Source of the DNA: Urechis unicinctus
Lineage: Eukaryota > Annelida > Polychaeta > Xenopneusta > Urechidae
Assembly: GCA_034190875.2 (NCBI GenBank)
Contig: CM067349.1
Coordinates: 30,616,020 to 30,680,019, forward strand
Length of the DNA stretch: 64,000 bases
Reading direction: 5' to 3'
The notes under the pieces are model-generated. The model was not told where the DNA came from and searched no databases. It saw nothing but the letters and a program-made list of their open reading frames with translations. Below are positions 54,801-64,000 of this stretch, in pieces. Position numbers and translations under genes: made by a program. Numbering within the stretch: the stretch's first letter is position 1; every line of letters begins with the position of its first letter.

Positions 54801-57580
54801 GTTGAAACAACATTGACAAACGGCTTGGTGACATGGTTTGGATAATAATGCTGGACGCAATAATCATAAACTCACATAAATGTATTAGCAACTCACTATA
54901 TGTTATAGTCGCTTAAAGTTAAAAAAGAAAGCGTATTCTAGGCGTGCATGAGACAATATGATTAAAACTACTACGCTCAATGTGACGTCGGCAGATACAA
55001 CAACGATCAGAAATAGACAAACGAGCTACTGTAGTCTGCTATTAGGTGCTGTTAATTAGAAGCCACTTGTCATATCTGTTTGTAATGTTCACGTATCTGA
55101 GAACTTGTGACTTCAATTCCGATGTTATTAATGATATTTGTTTATTAAACATCATCCGCTCACAACGTTTGGTGATTAACGGATGGCAATGTAGATTTCG
55201 ATTGCGTTAATAGCATTGGGGTACATACATCTTGATACCTGATGCTGATTCAAGGCACTGGATCCATGGAATGATTGCATATAAAGCTTCCATACAGCAA
55301 GGCAATGGATGATGAGTTAACACTAAGGCTCCCCCCTTGCGGATGGAAAATGTTAAGTTAGGAATGGAGGGTGTGCCAGACACAGGTAAAGTGTTAGTAA
55401 ATCATTTCAGACCTACTACACATTACCAATTACATCTAAGTTAGTAAGTAAGTATAGGGTTTAACGGCACACCAACGCTAGTGTATTATATTGTTCCTAC
55501 AAAGGTGAATATAGTTATTTGACCTGATTAAGCAGCCGCCTTCTTGGATAAATGGTGGCAAAAAATGGGAAAGCGATGTTGATGAAGATGAACCAAGAGC
55601 ATTTACCTGATGCAGGTACATATATACTTCCGGCACTGATTGTTAACCTGGGTGACGTCGCTGATATTTCTGGCTTATCTTCGCATTCCATCAGGAGTTG
55701 TTATGTGCTATTTTAGAGAGAAACTGCATTGGTAGGGGAGGTATACAAAAATGTCCCCTGGATGCGTATAGATTACTGGCGATGTCAAGCGACCGCTCTT
55801 CCTGTCTACAGCAGATGCTCCTATCACCTCCGGTGATAACAACAACTGCTGTATCTTGCCCTTGTAACCCTGGTTGCAGAGACAGGGTTGTTGATGAAAG
55901 ACCTCGTTGATGCTTGTGGTGAACATCGTACTACCCAACAAAGGGGTATTTCAAGAGGGTTTTTTTCGCTTATTTTAACCTAAGATAGATACCCACAAGT
56001 GCTGCTTCCCCTAACTGATTGCCTTCCTTCCAGAGGTGCTGAATGTCGGCGTCGTAAACCTAGCAGAATCTTGTACGCTTTCAATTATAGCGTTTATTGT
56101 TGGTGGTTGGGTTCCCATATGGCTTGAGATTCAGGGTATCATCTGTTATCAGTTTTATAACGCATCCGCTACCAACCTAATGTTGGTTTTCACGCTTGCC
56201 ATGGATGCCTATGAGTGGGTGTGGTGGGCTTTTGGGAAGCAGGAAACGAAGTAACCAGCTTGCTGTATGACTTCTCTAGCCGTAAGGTAGAATAACACGG
56301 AGAACAGGTGGTGCAGATACACACCCCAGAGAGGTGCCGATACCTGGTGGATATCAATCAACGTATTTGCTGGCTGTGGTAGCAGGTCGAATGATATCAG
56401 CCATGTTAGGGTTTAAGTCACGCTCAATTACCCCAACGCAAGCCAAGTTTTTTGCCATTAACAATCAGCTCGCAAGTAGACTTCCCTTCGGGAGTGAATA
56501 CAAACGCATATTAAAGATCCTTACCATCCACGTTCGCTGTTAGACAGATGCTGGTGTAAAATAGTTAATGAGGAAATAGATACAATAACACACTGTATTG
56601 CTCAAGAGCAATTTCGAAAATGCACAACATCTAATAGAATCTGCTTTAGCATTGTATGTCAGTCAGCACAAACAGGCATAGACATATCAAGTTCCATCAT
56701 AGACATATCAAGCCATACACATGGCTGTTGATGAAGATACAGAGTTTGAGATGAAGCAATGTGCTCGCCCCAATCAATCGGACCAAGCTGATAAAACGCT
56801 GAGAAGCAGCTGACTCACTGCATCTTATGCAAGCTAAACAAGACTTATCTTTCCATATCTTCGATAAACAGGAAACTGCGTATATCTCAATACACTCTTG
56901 TTTCCCCACCTTGCTCTGACTTTAACAAAAAAACCATCAAGCAGCCGCGCAGAGAGTGGTTTGTAATGGGCCCACTCGGGCCGCGTTTTTAGGTCAATTA
57001 CTATTGCCGCAAAAATAGCACACCTATGTGGTCTTATAGAACACCTATCAGACGGGATGCTGCTTATGCGTTTGCTGCAGCTGCGCCTATATGATGCAGT
57101 GGAGGGATGATGGTGATAGAGCGGGGGTAAGAGAGATGCTGATAGCTGGCGTTCCTGCGCTACGAGGGAGGCAGAACTCGCGGTTTCCAACAAGGAGCTC
57201 TTGTGAAGTCGAAAGCGAGGCTGGCCTTGCTTCTTCTTTGTTTCCCTACAAACCTACCGCCCCTCTATTCGCTTCCAGAGATTACTCCGCGTTGGTTGCG
57301 AACGAGTTAGTTGGTCAAAAAGGATTGTTAACGCGCGAGATGCAACCTGTAGTAGAGGCTATTTAAGAGGTATTATCCTGCTTCTTGGAGGTCTTGTAAA
57401 GTTATAACGACTGTGGTTCCGTTCAGGGCGTCGCTATTTCTGACTGGAGTTGATATTTGTAGAGTTAGCACGGTAAGCTATTTATGTAATCCAATTGCGG
57501 TCGTACTTATATGTTTGCAAGGTGTGTGAATGTTTTCTCGTTTTGCAACGAGCAACGCATAACGTTGCTAGATCTACAAG
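54800..57580. other. Transition from repeat array to single-copy DNA, no gene supported
   Basis: A last repeat echo ('aaagcttccatacagcaagg' and 'ggaaaatgttaagttagg', 55,285-55,360) resembles 10,170-10,250. Beyond about 55,400 I see no match to the modules and the base composition becomes less AT-rich. Several open frames of 70-120 residues occur (for example 56,036-56,254, hydrophobic; 57,091-57,366; and minus 56,834-57,193). None has a recognisable motif, splice context or polyadenylation signal. Undetected exons of the downstream gene could lie here. Confidence 0.4.
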
Positions 57581-57884
57581 TATTTAAGCAGTGCGGGTAG
57601 TGTATACTATCCCTCGTCCCAAGTGCTGAAACTTGGTGTTGCTTAGCTGAGAGCTGTGTCATGGCCTTTGAGTTGCTTTTATAATGTATTTTGCATCTCA
57701 TTCAGACAGTGGTTATCAATATCGTATCGTTTTATTTAGACACCCTTATGCATATATTTTTTCAATAGAAATAAGAAAACTATTCTGCTCTTCGCGTATA
57801 GCTTTTGATGAGGGGCATTATTAAATATGGATTGTCAAATAACTTTAGTATTATTGTATTTTAACCAGTGTTTTTTCTCATTGC

Positions 57885-57886
57885 AG
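57885..57886 (+). other. Probable 3' splice site before the first coding exon
   Basis: A pyrimidine-rich stretch 'ttttttctcattgcag' ends at 57,886 and the following exon contains in-frame non-ATG sequence up to the ATG at 57,991. This suggests an upstream non-coding exon, which I could not place with confidence. Confidence 0.5.
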
Positions 57887-57990
57887 GACCCAAGTTAAAC
57901 TGAGAAGGTGTGACAGATTTTCTCCTCGTGTTATTTCTTCATGAGACACTTCGTGAATTCGTGAATGACTACACACTCCATCACGTGAAT

Positions 57991-58665
57991 ATGTCAGAGA
58001 AAAAGGAGGGGAAGAAACCGGGGCTTATGAAGCGCCTCTTCAGTTCCCGTAAGATGAGCGTCAACGCTGATGTGGTGGCGGAAGTTGAGGCGGAAGACAA
58101 GAACAATGACAAGAAGAACAAGATGCATCGCATGCATTCCGTCGATGGAACTTCCGCCAAAAAACAAAACGGAGATGATTCGATCCATAAGGATAACAAA
58201 GTGGTTAAGAAGCAGCATTCTGAGGGAGGGAAAGGCTCAGGGAAGGGCAAGTCTAGCAGTCGAGGTTCTTCTTCAAGGGCATCCACTTCCGCCGCCAAAC
58301 CGAAAGGAAAGGCCCGAAAGAAAAAGAAAGGGTCGCGTCAAAAGGGCGAGGTTACTGTGGATGTTGATGTATCCGTGCCGATTCCGTGGCCTGTCACGCC
58401 GGAAATTCTGTTGGCTTACCATAAAAAGAAGTCTTTCCTCAACCAGAACGAGGAATGGTTGGTAGTGGAACTGAATGAATACGAATGTCTAGTCGAAAAC
58501 ATGGACATCATTAAAATTATCGCGAAGCACTCCAAATTCTTTGAAGTGGAACCCGACGAACTTTGGGACGAGTTCTTTGAGTTTATGGAGGATGTTCCGA
58601 CGTACGATGAAATTGTGAACTATGACGTATGGCAGGAATTCCGCGATGAGAAGTACCCGTACTAA
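57991..58665 (+). CDS. Uncharacterised 224-residue protein, basic N-half and acidic C-half
   Basis: The first ATG of the frame is 57,991; the frame stays open upstream but without an ATG, back to a splice acceptor at 57,886. Residues 1-22 are basic ('KKEGKKPGLMKRLF'). Residues 30-120 are low-complexity and charged, with a Ser/Gly run at 82-100 and a Lys/Arg cluster at 103-119 that could bind nucleic acid or act as a nuclear signal. Residues 121-224 look folded: 'VDVSVPIPWPVTPEILLAYH' is followed by acidic, aromatic segments ('FFEVEPDELWDEFFEFMED' at 183-201) and the end 'EFRDEKYPY'. No cysteine-rich, membrane or signal features are visible. I do not recognise the family. The uniform codon use, the length of the frame and the change from disordered to ordered composition support a real gene. 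It lies about 3.3 kb upstream of the sulfotransferase gene on the same strand, with no sign of a link. Confidence 0.75.
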   Translation: MSEKKEGKKPGLMKRLFSSRKMSVNADVVAEVEAEDKNNDKKNKMHRMHSVDGTSAKKQNGDDSIHKDNKVVKKQHSEGGKGSGKGKSSSRGSSSRASTSAAKPKGKARKKKKGSRQKGEVTVDVDVSVPIPWPVTPEILLAYHKKKSFLNQNEEWLVVELNEYECLVENMDIIKIIAKHSKFFEVEPDELWDEFFEFMEDVPTYDEIVNYDVWQEFRDEKYPY

Positions 58666-61600
58666 CGGAGTGATGTTGCCAGTGGGGACTGGAGGTATGT
58701 GTGCGTACCACACCTAGATAAACAGTTCCCAATCGATTGTATGTTTATAGCTGTCTGCGTGGGATGTCGATATGTGTAGTGTCTGTCTATGTGCGAGTGA
58801 TGGCACACCCCATTCTATATCTGCAACAGCGGCGTTTTATTCGTGAACTCTCTGACCTGTCTGCAACACTCCTTGTGCCTATCTGATAATCGTCCCGTCC
58901 TTACCTTATCAACCTTATTCATTGTGGTGAATGGAAAACTTGGCGTCGTTCAGAAACTAAGTCTAGCCAGGACTGACTGAAGTAGGCACTTGCCTTGCCT
59001 CAGTCATGAGAATATGATCATCGACTGTGAGCGATAATGCAGCGTTATGAATGCTCCTTACCACTGAGCGTCGGCCTAGCCTTCCTGCCCATCTAGGCTA
59101 CCTGTTGCCTGTCAGCATGGAGCTTGCAACGTTTAGCTCAAACAAGGCTAAGCAGCCCAAGGCCTGCCTTCACTTCAATCTCGATCATTTCGTTCCTCTG
59201 AGGCTGCTGAGAACACATACCAGGGGCCGGGGAAGTTTTGTATTTCCCAAAAACTTGAAGCTGTCTGCGTTTAACTAGCGCTTTGTGAAGCACGTCGACG
59301 GATTGGAGCAAACACCACATCGATTAAATGGCGGCCGTCTATGACGTCACTTCTTCGCCAGGTGTTTTCAAGTTTTTACAAAAGAGCGTTTATTCTCGGC
59401 CAGGCGTCATTTCTCAACATATGAACAAGCGTTGGTGTTGGCACCTGGTTTTAAAAAAACATATCCCTTTGTATATATTTTGCAAATTTTCTCGTTGGTC
59501 TTCAAAGCAAGGGGACGGAAGTTGGTATAAATATACTTGTGATTGGTTAGGCCCACTGTTACCAGCCGGTATATTTAAATGGACATACTGCGCAGTGTGA
59601 ATCTGTATTTTCCCTAAGCTGGTTAACGTGAGAAGTTAATTTCGGAAAGATAACCCTCACAGTAGTTTCTCGTATGGTCAGGTGCAAGAACGTCCCGCCA
59701 GTTATTCTGCCATTGTTTACTGGTGAACCCGACCTTGCAATGTGATGGGAAATAGTTATTATCACTAGCGAGTCCATTAGGCCGAATGCATATCTTCCAC
59801 ATCAGGAGTATCTGGTATATGCAATAGGCATTAAGCGTTGCGCTTATCCTTTATAACAGCGTTTTGCGCGAAACAACATACTCTCAAATCGTGTAATTTT
59901 GGTCTCGAAGCAGAATGCGGAGAGAAATTTACTTCAAACAGTGTGTTAAAAAAGGGACACTTCGCACAACCAAACTAGTTATAAGGGGCATTTTAGGGAG
60001 GTATCCCTATTATCGTCATGGAATACGTGATTATCATTCTGTGTCGATCAACACGTTCCTCTCGAATAACCGATGCCTATGGTCGGGCGTAGATACTTAG
60101 AGATATTTGCCTTCATTCAAAATTTGCCTTTTGTTGTATTTGGTGGAAATTAAGTCAAGAATTCTTTATTCTTAAGCAAAACAGAACACAGAAGAAACAT
60201 AAGAAACATTTCAAATTCTATTTTGGCATCGTCTCCTGATCGGACCGGAAGTAGAGAAAACTTTGGGGAGTTGTGTTATAGCAAGCATTGGTCAGTATGA
60301 AAACGGGTCGGGGTCTTATACATTATATGTTAATTTGACTTTAATGTTTGTGTGGTTTTTTTTATATTTGAACCTACTCTTTTTTATATGGTTCTATGTT
60401 TATTCGTCTCGACTCGTAAACAGCACTAGGATATGGGCGTAGTATAGAGCGGCACATTGTATGTAATGAATGTGTCTTTGATACATCGTGTGTCTATGTA
60501 GGTATATATTATATAGAAGGCAATGTAAATAAATCGCAAATATTACTTAATGTTGACACGATTGTTGAATAAAAATTGATTTTGCAATTTGAATATTTTG
60601 ACGCAATATGAAGTTGGTGTACCTTGAGAAACGTCGATGTTATTCTGTTGTTATCAACACCGTTATTTAACAGCTTTCGTCGATACCATAGCTCTTGCAA
60701 CATGTACATCTTGGCAGTGTTAGTGACATGCACCGCACTACATACATCTACATAAATGACGATCAAGCATCAGCCCATCCTGAGGCACGTTTAATGATAC
60801 GAATGTAGGGATATTTTGGCTTCGCTTGTCTACAGTTCTGCTGTAGAATTTGTATTAGTTTCATCTAACCTCTACGCAACGACCATACTTCATTGTTGAA
60901 GTTTTTATCCAATGATTTTAACAAACACTTAAACAATGAGATCGATCTCTAATGAGCGGTGTATGAGTGTGCGCACATGTACTCGTGCTGCGTGGGGGCC
61001 GACTAACGCGCCAGATACTGCTTTATTCCACATCTGCCAAGTGGTCGATTAGCCATTTCTAATTTCCATCTCATTAGAGCCTTTGCCCCACACGATTTTC
61101 CACGTGTTCAGTAGACAGTGCCAGCTGGCCCATGAACAGGACCAACACGATGTTCCGTTTGTTTCATGCATTGTGACTGTTGTCAATTGGCACCCGGCGG
61201 CTGTTAATCACGTGACTAGTGAAGTATAGACTTGTAATTTGTTCGGATTGTGGACCACTGTCGACCGTTTTGATTGGCTATGCTGCTTCAGGTTTGTCCA
61301 GTTTTTTTAAAAGTTTATTTGGAATATCTTTAAAATTGGACGATTCGTTAAAAGTTATAGTGTACCAGGCCAGAAATATATTCAGATGCAGTAATATAAC
61401 GACTGACGCGTTGTCTTCCGCGCCTTGTTGTTTTGTGCTGCTTTCAAAATCAGACGGCTTTCGGAAAGGACGTGGCGCTGATAACACGTGGTTTCTCTGT
61501 TCAATGTGGCGGGTAATAGCGTGAAAGGGTTATTTTTTAATATTCAAACAAACGAGATGCCACCTGTCGAACAATACTGCTTGTATGATGTATAACTGAT

Positions 61601-61690
61601 GGCGTTTCTAATGGAGTGTCAGCTGTAGCACCTGCCACGAGATCACCAGCTGCATCCTACTTAAACTTCCAACCCCAACTCCCCTTGTTA
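58666..61690. other. 3' flank and intergenic DNA between the two host genes
   Basis: Two AATAAA hexamers at 60,528-60,533 and 60,568-60,573 are the first good polyadenylation signals downstream of the 57,991 gene. They would imply a 3' UTR of about 1.9 kb or an unseen 3' exon. Open frames at 59,051-59,278, 59,328-59,600 and 61,219-61,524 have no motifs and are not called. No repeat copies or RNA genes are recognised. Confidence 0.4.
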
Positions 61691-61698
61691 TAGCGCAT

Positions 61699-61706
61699 AA
61701 TATATA
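61699..61706 (+). promoter_or_regulatory. Possible TATA box of the sulfotransferase gene
   Basis: 'aatatata' in a locally less AT-rich setting, about 200 bp upstream of the proposed 5'-UTR donor site. Placement is by position only. Confidence 0.3.
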
Positions 61707-61901
61707 GCCTATAGTGACGTGAGATTACCTCCACTAACCGGCATGTGCGCGCGTGTCACAGCAGTACAGCGGTTATTACGGATAAACAGCAAACTCTCCC
61801 AGACAATACAAACAGATCAGTAAAAGCGCAACCACAAACCGCACCAACGCCTTTCGCAGTCACGACCACATCAGCGGCGCTAGTCCAAATTGACACAGAC
61901 G

Positions 61902-61979
61902 GTATGCATTATTAGTTTAGCGCCAATTATTTATATATCGTAAGCCTATGTCAATTTATTCGTGTTTGTCTGATTTCAG
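61902..61979 (+). other. Probable 78-bp intron in the 5' UTR
   Basis: The donor ACG|GTATGC at 61,902 and the acceptor with pyrimidine-rich 'tttgtctgatttcag' ending at 61,979 bracket an AT-rich stretch 27 bp before the start codon. The upstream exon (from about 61,730) is not open from an ATG in phase. Confidence 0.45.
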
Positions 61980-62006
61980 ATTGAGTCAATGATAGGCTGA
62001 TCAAGT

Positions 62007-63188
62007 ATGGTGTCGGCGCGAATCACTCGGAGTATGGTAAGCCTGCTGCGCGCCATCACTCTCATCTTATTCTGGGCTGTCATGGCGTCTGTGTTGGCCG
62101 AGCATGGATCGCGATTTTTCGGCAATTTCTTTCTTGGAAATACAACAGAGAGTGATATCGATGTGGATATCGCAGCCATTCGTCGTGATCAAATGGATAT
62201 GCCGGTGATGCCTACAAAGCCGAAGGCCAATACAGTTGCACCAGCCACTTTACCCGCTGTGAACAGGTCGAACGTTAGTGAAGTAAGAGGCGTAGAATTC
62301 GAGCTTCCCTTTGAAAAAAAGCCTCCAGTTGTTATCAGTAGTGATACTGGGGAGGATGATGATGTTATGTCGAAGGGCGTCCAACGACTGCCTGATTGCA
62401 TTGTGATAGGAGTACGGAAGGGAGGAACGCGCGCTCTGACCACTTTCCTGGCGCTCCATCCTAACATAGTAACTGTGAAAAGGGAAGTCGAGTTCTTCAA
62501 TGATGATAACAACTATAACAAAGGCTTAGACTGGTACCGTAAACAGATGCCAATGTCACATCCAACGAAACAAGTGCTCATCGAAAAATCGGCAGAATAT
62601 TTCCATAAATCCTTTGTTCCTGAACGCGTATATAAAATGAAGAAAGATATCAAGTTGATATTGGTGGTACGAGATCCATTCGTTCGTCTTGTGTCGGATT
62701 ATAACTTTATCCGGCGCTATGCGGCCATGACTGCTTCAAGCTATCCATTTATAGAACTCAGGCACAGCTTAGAAGACCTTCTCATAGATAATAGAACAGG
62801 TCAACTTATATACGATCATAAAGAATTCGGCGGTCTTCATCGCTCACAATACGCTAAATTCTTCAAGAATTGGCTAGACTGGTTTCCAAGAGAAAACATC
62901 CATATAGTCGACGGTGACCGCCTTGCCAAAGAGAACCCCGCGTTTGAGCTGAGTAAAGTTGAAACATTTATCAATGTCAAACATTACCTCACGGAAGACA
63001 TGTTTGTTTTTGACGAGCAAAAAGGATTCTATTGCACCAAGGCAACAGGGTGTCTAGGAAAGGAAAAGGGCCATAAACTTCCCAATTTTGACCCAGTCTT
63101 TGTCAGAAAGGTAAAAATGTTTTTCAAGAAATTCAACGATCAATTTTATGAACTTGCTGGTCGAACATTTGATTGGGACCGCATGTAA
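62007..63188 (+). CDS. Heparan sulfate 3-O-sulfotransferase-like enzyme
   Basis: A 393-residue protein of type II Golgi membrane topology: a short basic N-terminus, one membrane segment (about 11-30), then a stem to about 125 with sequons at N45, N86 and N89, then the sulfotransferase domain. The 5'-phosphosulfate loop is 'GVRKGGTRAL' (135-144, K138). The catalytic glutamate is expected at E160 in 'REVEFF'. The 3'-phosphate site is 'VRDPFVRLVSDY' (221-232, R222 and S230). Also present are 'IHIVDGDRL' (298-306), the cysteine pair C343/C349 and the cofactor loop 'GCLGKEKGHK' (348-357), and the C-terminal 'GRTFDW' (385-390). These are the ordered hallmarks of the 3-O-sulfotransferase (HS3ST) family, which moves sulfate from PAPS to the 3-OH of glucosamine in heparan sulfate. 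Length fits the family. The coding region is a single exon. Vertebrate enzymes have His where this one has E162 (EVHFF), so substrate preference or activity may differ. The in-frame ATG after a splice acceptor sets the start. Confidence 0.92.
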   Translation: MVSARITRSMVSLLRAITLILFWAVMASVLAEHGSRFFGNFFLGNTTESDIDVDIAAIRRDQMDMPVMPTKPKANTVAPATLPAVNRSNVSEVRGVEFELPFEKKPPVVISSDTGEDDDVMSKGVQRLPDCIVIGVRKGGTRALTTFLALHPNIVTVKREVEFFNDDNNYNKGLDWYRKQMPMSHPTKQVLIEKSAEYFHKSFVPERVYKMKKDIKLILVVRDPFVRLVSDYNFIRRYAAMTASSYPFIELRHSLEDLLIDNRTGQLIYDHKEFGGLHRSQYAKFFKNWLDWFPRENIHIVDGDRLAKENPAFELSKVETFINVKHYLTEDMFVFDEQKGFYCTKATGCLGKEKGHKLPNFDPVFVRKVKMFFKKFNDQFYELAGRTFDWDRM

Positions 63189-63475
63189 GCCCTCTGTGAT
63201 GTTAATGTACTTATGTAATAGTTATTAGTTATTTGTATGTGCGAAGAATGATCGATGAATGCTGCCATTGATGTCATCTTCTCGTTACATAATATGTAAC
63301 ATATATCTACGTATGTCTTCTCTTCATAACATACCTTCATCTCAGACTGGTACCATAGATTCCTATTCGCACCCCTTTCATGCGATTATCCTTTACATCA
63401 CACCAGCAACAGCTGTTCGCTCGACCAAAGTTAATTGCCTCATTACCATAACTGCGCCATGTAACGTCATCAGTC

Positions 63476-63481
63476 AATAAA
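63476..63481 (+). terminator. Polyadenylation signal AATAAA of the sulfotransferase gene
   Basis: The first canonical AATAAA downstream of the stop codon, giving a 3' UTR of about 300 bp. Confidence 0.65.
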
Positions 63482-63890
63482 CATTTGCATATTCGTATTT
63501 TATATTACGCATTAAAAAGACTGTCGGTCACAGTAATGAAATTAGCTATTTGGCTATTTTAAATTAAACCAGAAGTTGTATTATAAACTGACTATATATA
63601 AATGGGCTTGAATTATTATATTGTTATACATCTACAAAGATATATTCCACAAGTTAATAGCCATCATGTGAGTGAAACCATAATAGTGCTGTGAAGCAAC
63701 ATGTGATATTATGCATTAACACAGCAGAGACAATCTGAGAAAATGACAAATATAGAGAGCATGAATTAACGAAGCGAGGGAGAAAAGGAAATATACAAAT
63801 GAGAGAATTGAATGAATGTAGAAGACGAGAGACATATGAGAAGGACGAAAAGATCGAGGTGAAAAAGACAAATAAATATTAAAAAGTACA
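63482..63890. other. AT-rich 3' flank with a purine-rich stretch
   Basis: No gene is seen. From about 63,720 the plus strand becomes strongly purine-rich (GAGA, GAAA). Confidence 0.5.
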
Positions 63891-63989
63891 GAAAGATCAA
63901 AATACAAAATTAAAGAATAGAATGAAAGAACTGTTTGAAAGAAAGATCAAAATACAAAATTAAAGAATAGAATAAAAGAACTGTTTGAC
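63891..63989 (+). repeat. 50-bp tandem direct repeat
   Basis: The segment starting 'gaaagatcaaaatacaaaat' at 63,891 repeats from 63,941 with one or two differences. Confidence 0.9.
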
Positions 63990-64000
63990 TCATATGATGT

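Noticed and set aside
56834..57366. Overlapping 119-residue minus and 91-residue plus frames upstream of the 57,991 gene
   Set aside because: They show no motif, no splice or polyadenylation context and no conservation evidence; kept as unannotated single-copy DNA.
57910..57990. N-terminal extension of the 57,991 gene from 57,910
   Set aside because: The extension starts at GTG, which is not used as a normal start in animal genes; the first ATG in frame is 57,991.
61976..62512. Minus-strand open frames across the sulfotransferase gene
   Set aside because: They are antisense shadows of the strongly supported plus-strand coding region.

Overview
The window looks like nuclear DNA of a marine-type invertebrate. 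It is AT-rich, has spliceosomal introns, AATAAA polyadenylation signals, tRNA-derived SINE copies, microsatellites and a THAP/Kolobok-type DNA transposon. Nothing is prokaryotic: no operons and no ribosome-binding sites. A mollusc or other lophotrochozoan is my guess from the repeat types; the species cannot be named from sequence alone.

Positions 1 to about 55,000 contain no intact host gene that I can support. This stretch is built largely from diverged copies of one modular unit of roughly 4-6 kb. Ordered sequence markers recur at about 2.8-4.1, 6.4-7.4, 7.5-13.5 (copy A), 13.6-19.4 (copy B), 28.8-32.1 (C), 43.4-48.9 (D), 49.1-52.9 (E) and 53.2-54.8 kb (F). Copies C and D sit inside a larger tandem duplication: unit I (about 20.2-32.16 kb) and unit II (about 32.16-47 kb). 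Because copies can be compared, later insertions can be read off against empty sites. These are a 3,866-bp Kolobok-like element in unit II (39,373-43,238), a 2,268-bp non-autonomous DNA element in unit I (21,451-23,718), several TA tracts, a 43-bp x5 array and a hairpin. A 63-bp minisatellite of about 1.1 kb lies at 4.75-5.85 kb.

The Kolobok-like element is the most interesting object. It is flanked by TTAA on both sides and has short terminal inverted repeats. It carries two convergent, intron-containing, now broken genes. On the minus strand is a THAP-domain transposase remnant that keeps the THAP finger and the conserved C-terminal region but has no visible catalytic core. On the plus strand is a three-exon gene for a protein resembling the cysteine-rich cytoplasmic (ballast) domain of the vertebrate P2X7 receptor. 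Both genes start near a TGACGTCA palindrome placed almost symmetrically about 200 bp from each end.

From about 55 kb onward the DNA appears single-copy and holds two host genes on the plus strand. The first (ATG at 57,991) encodes an unrecognised 224-residue protein with a lysine/serine-rich N-terminal half and an acidic, aromatic C-terminal half. The second (62,007-63,188) encodes a type II membrane sulfotransferase of the heparan sulfate 3-O-sulfotransferase family, with a single coding exon, a probable 78-bp 5'-UTR intron and a polyadenylation signal at 63,476. The two genes show no obvious functional link.
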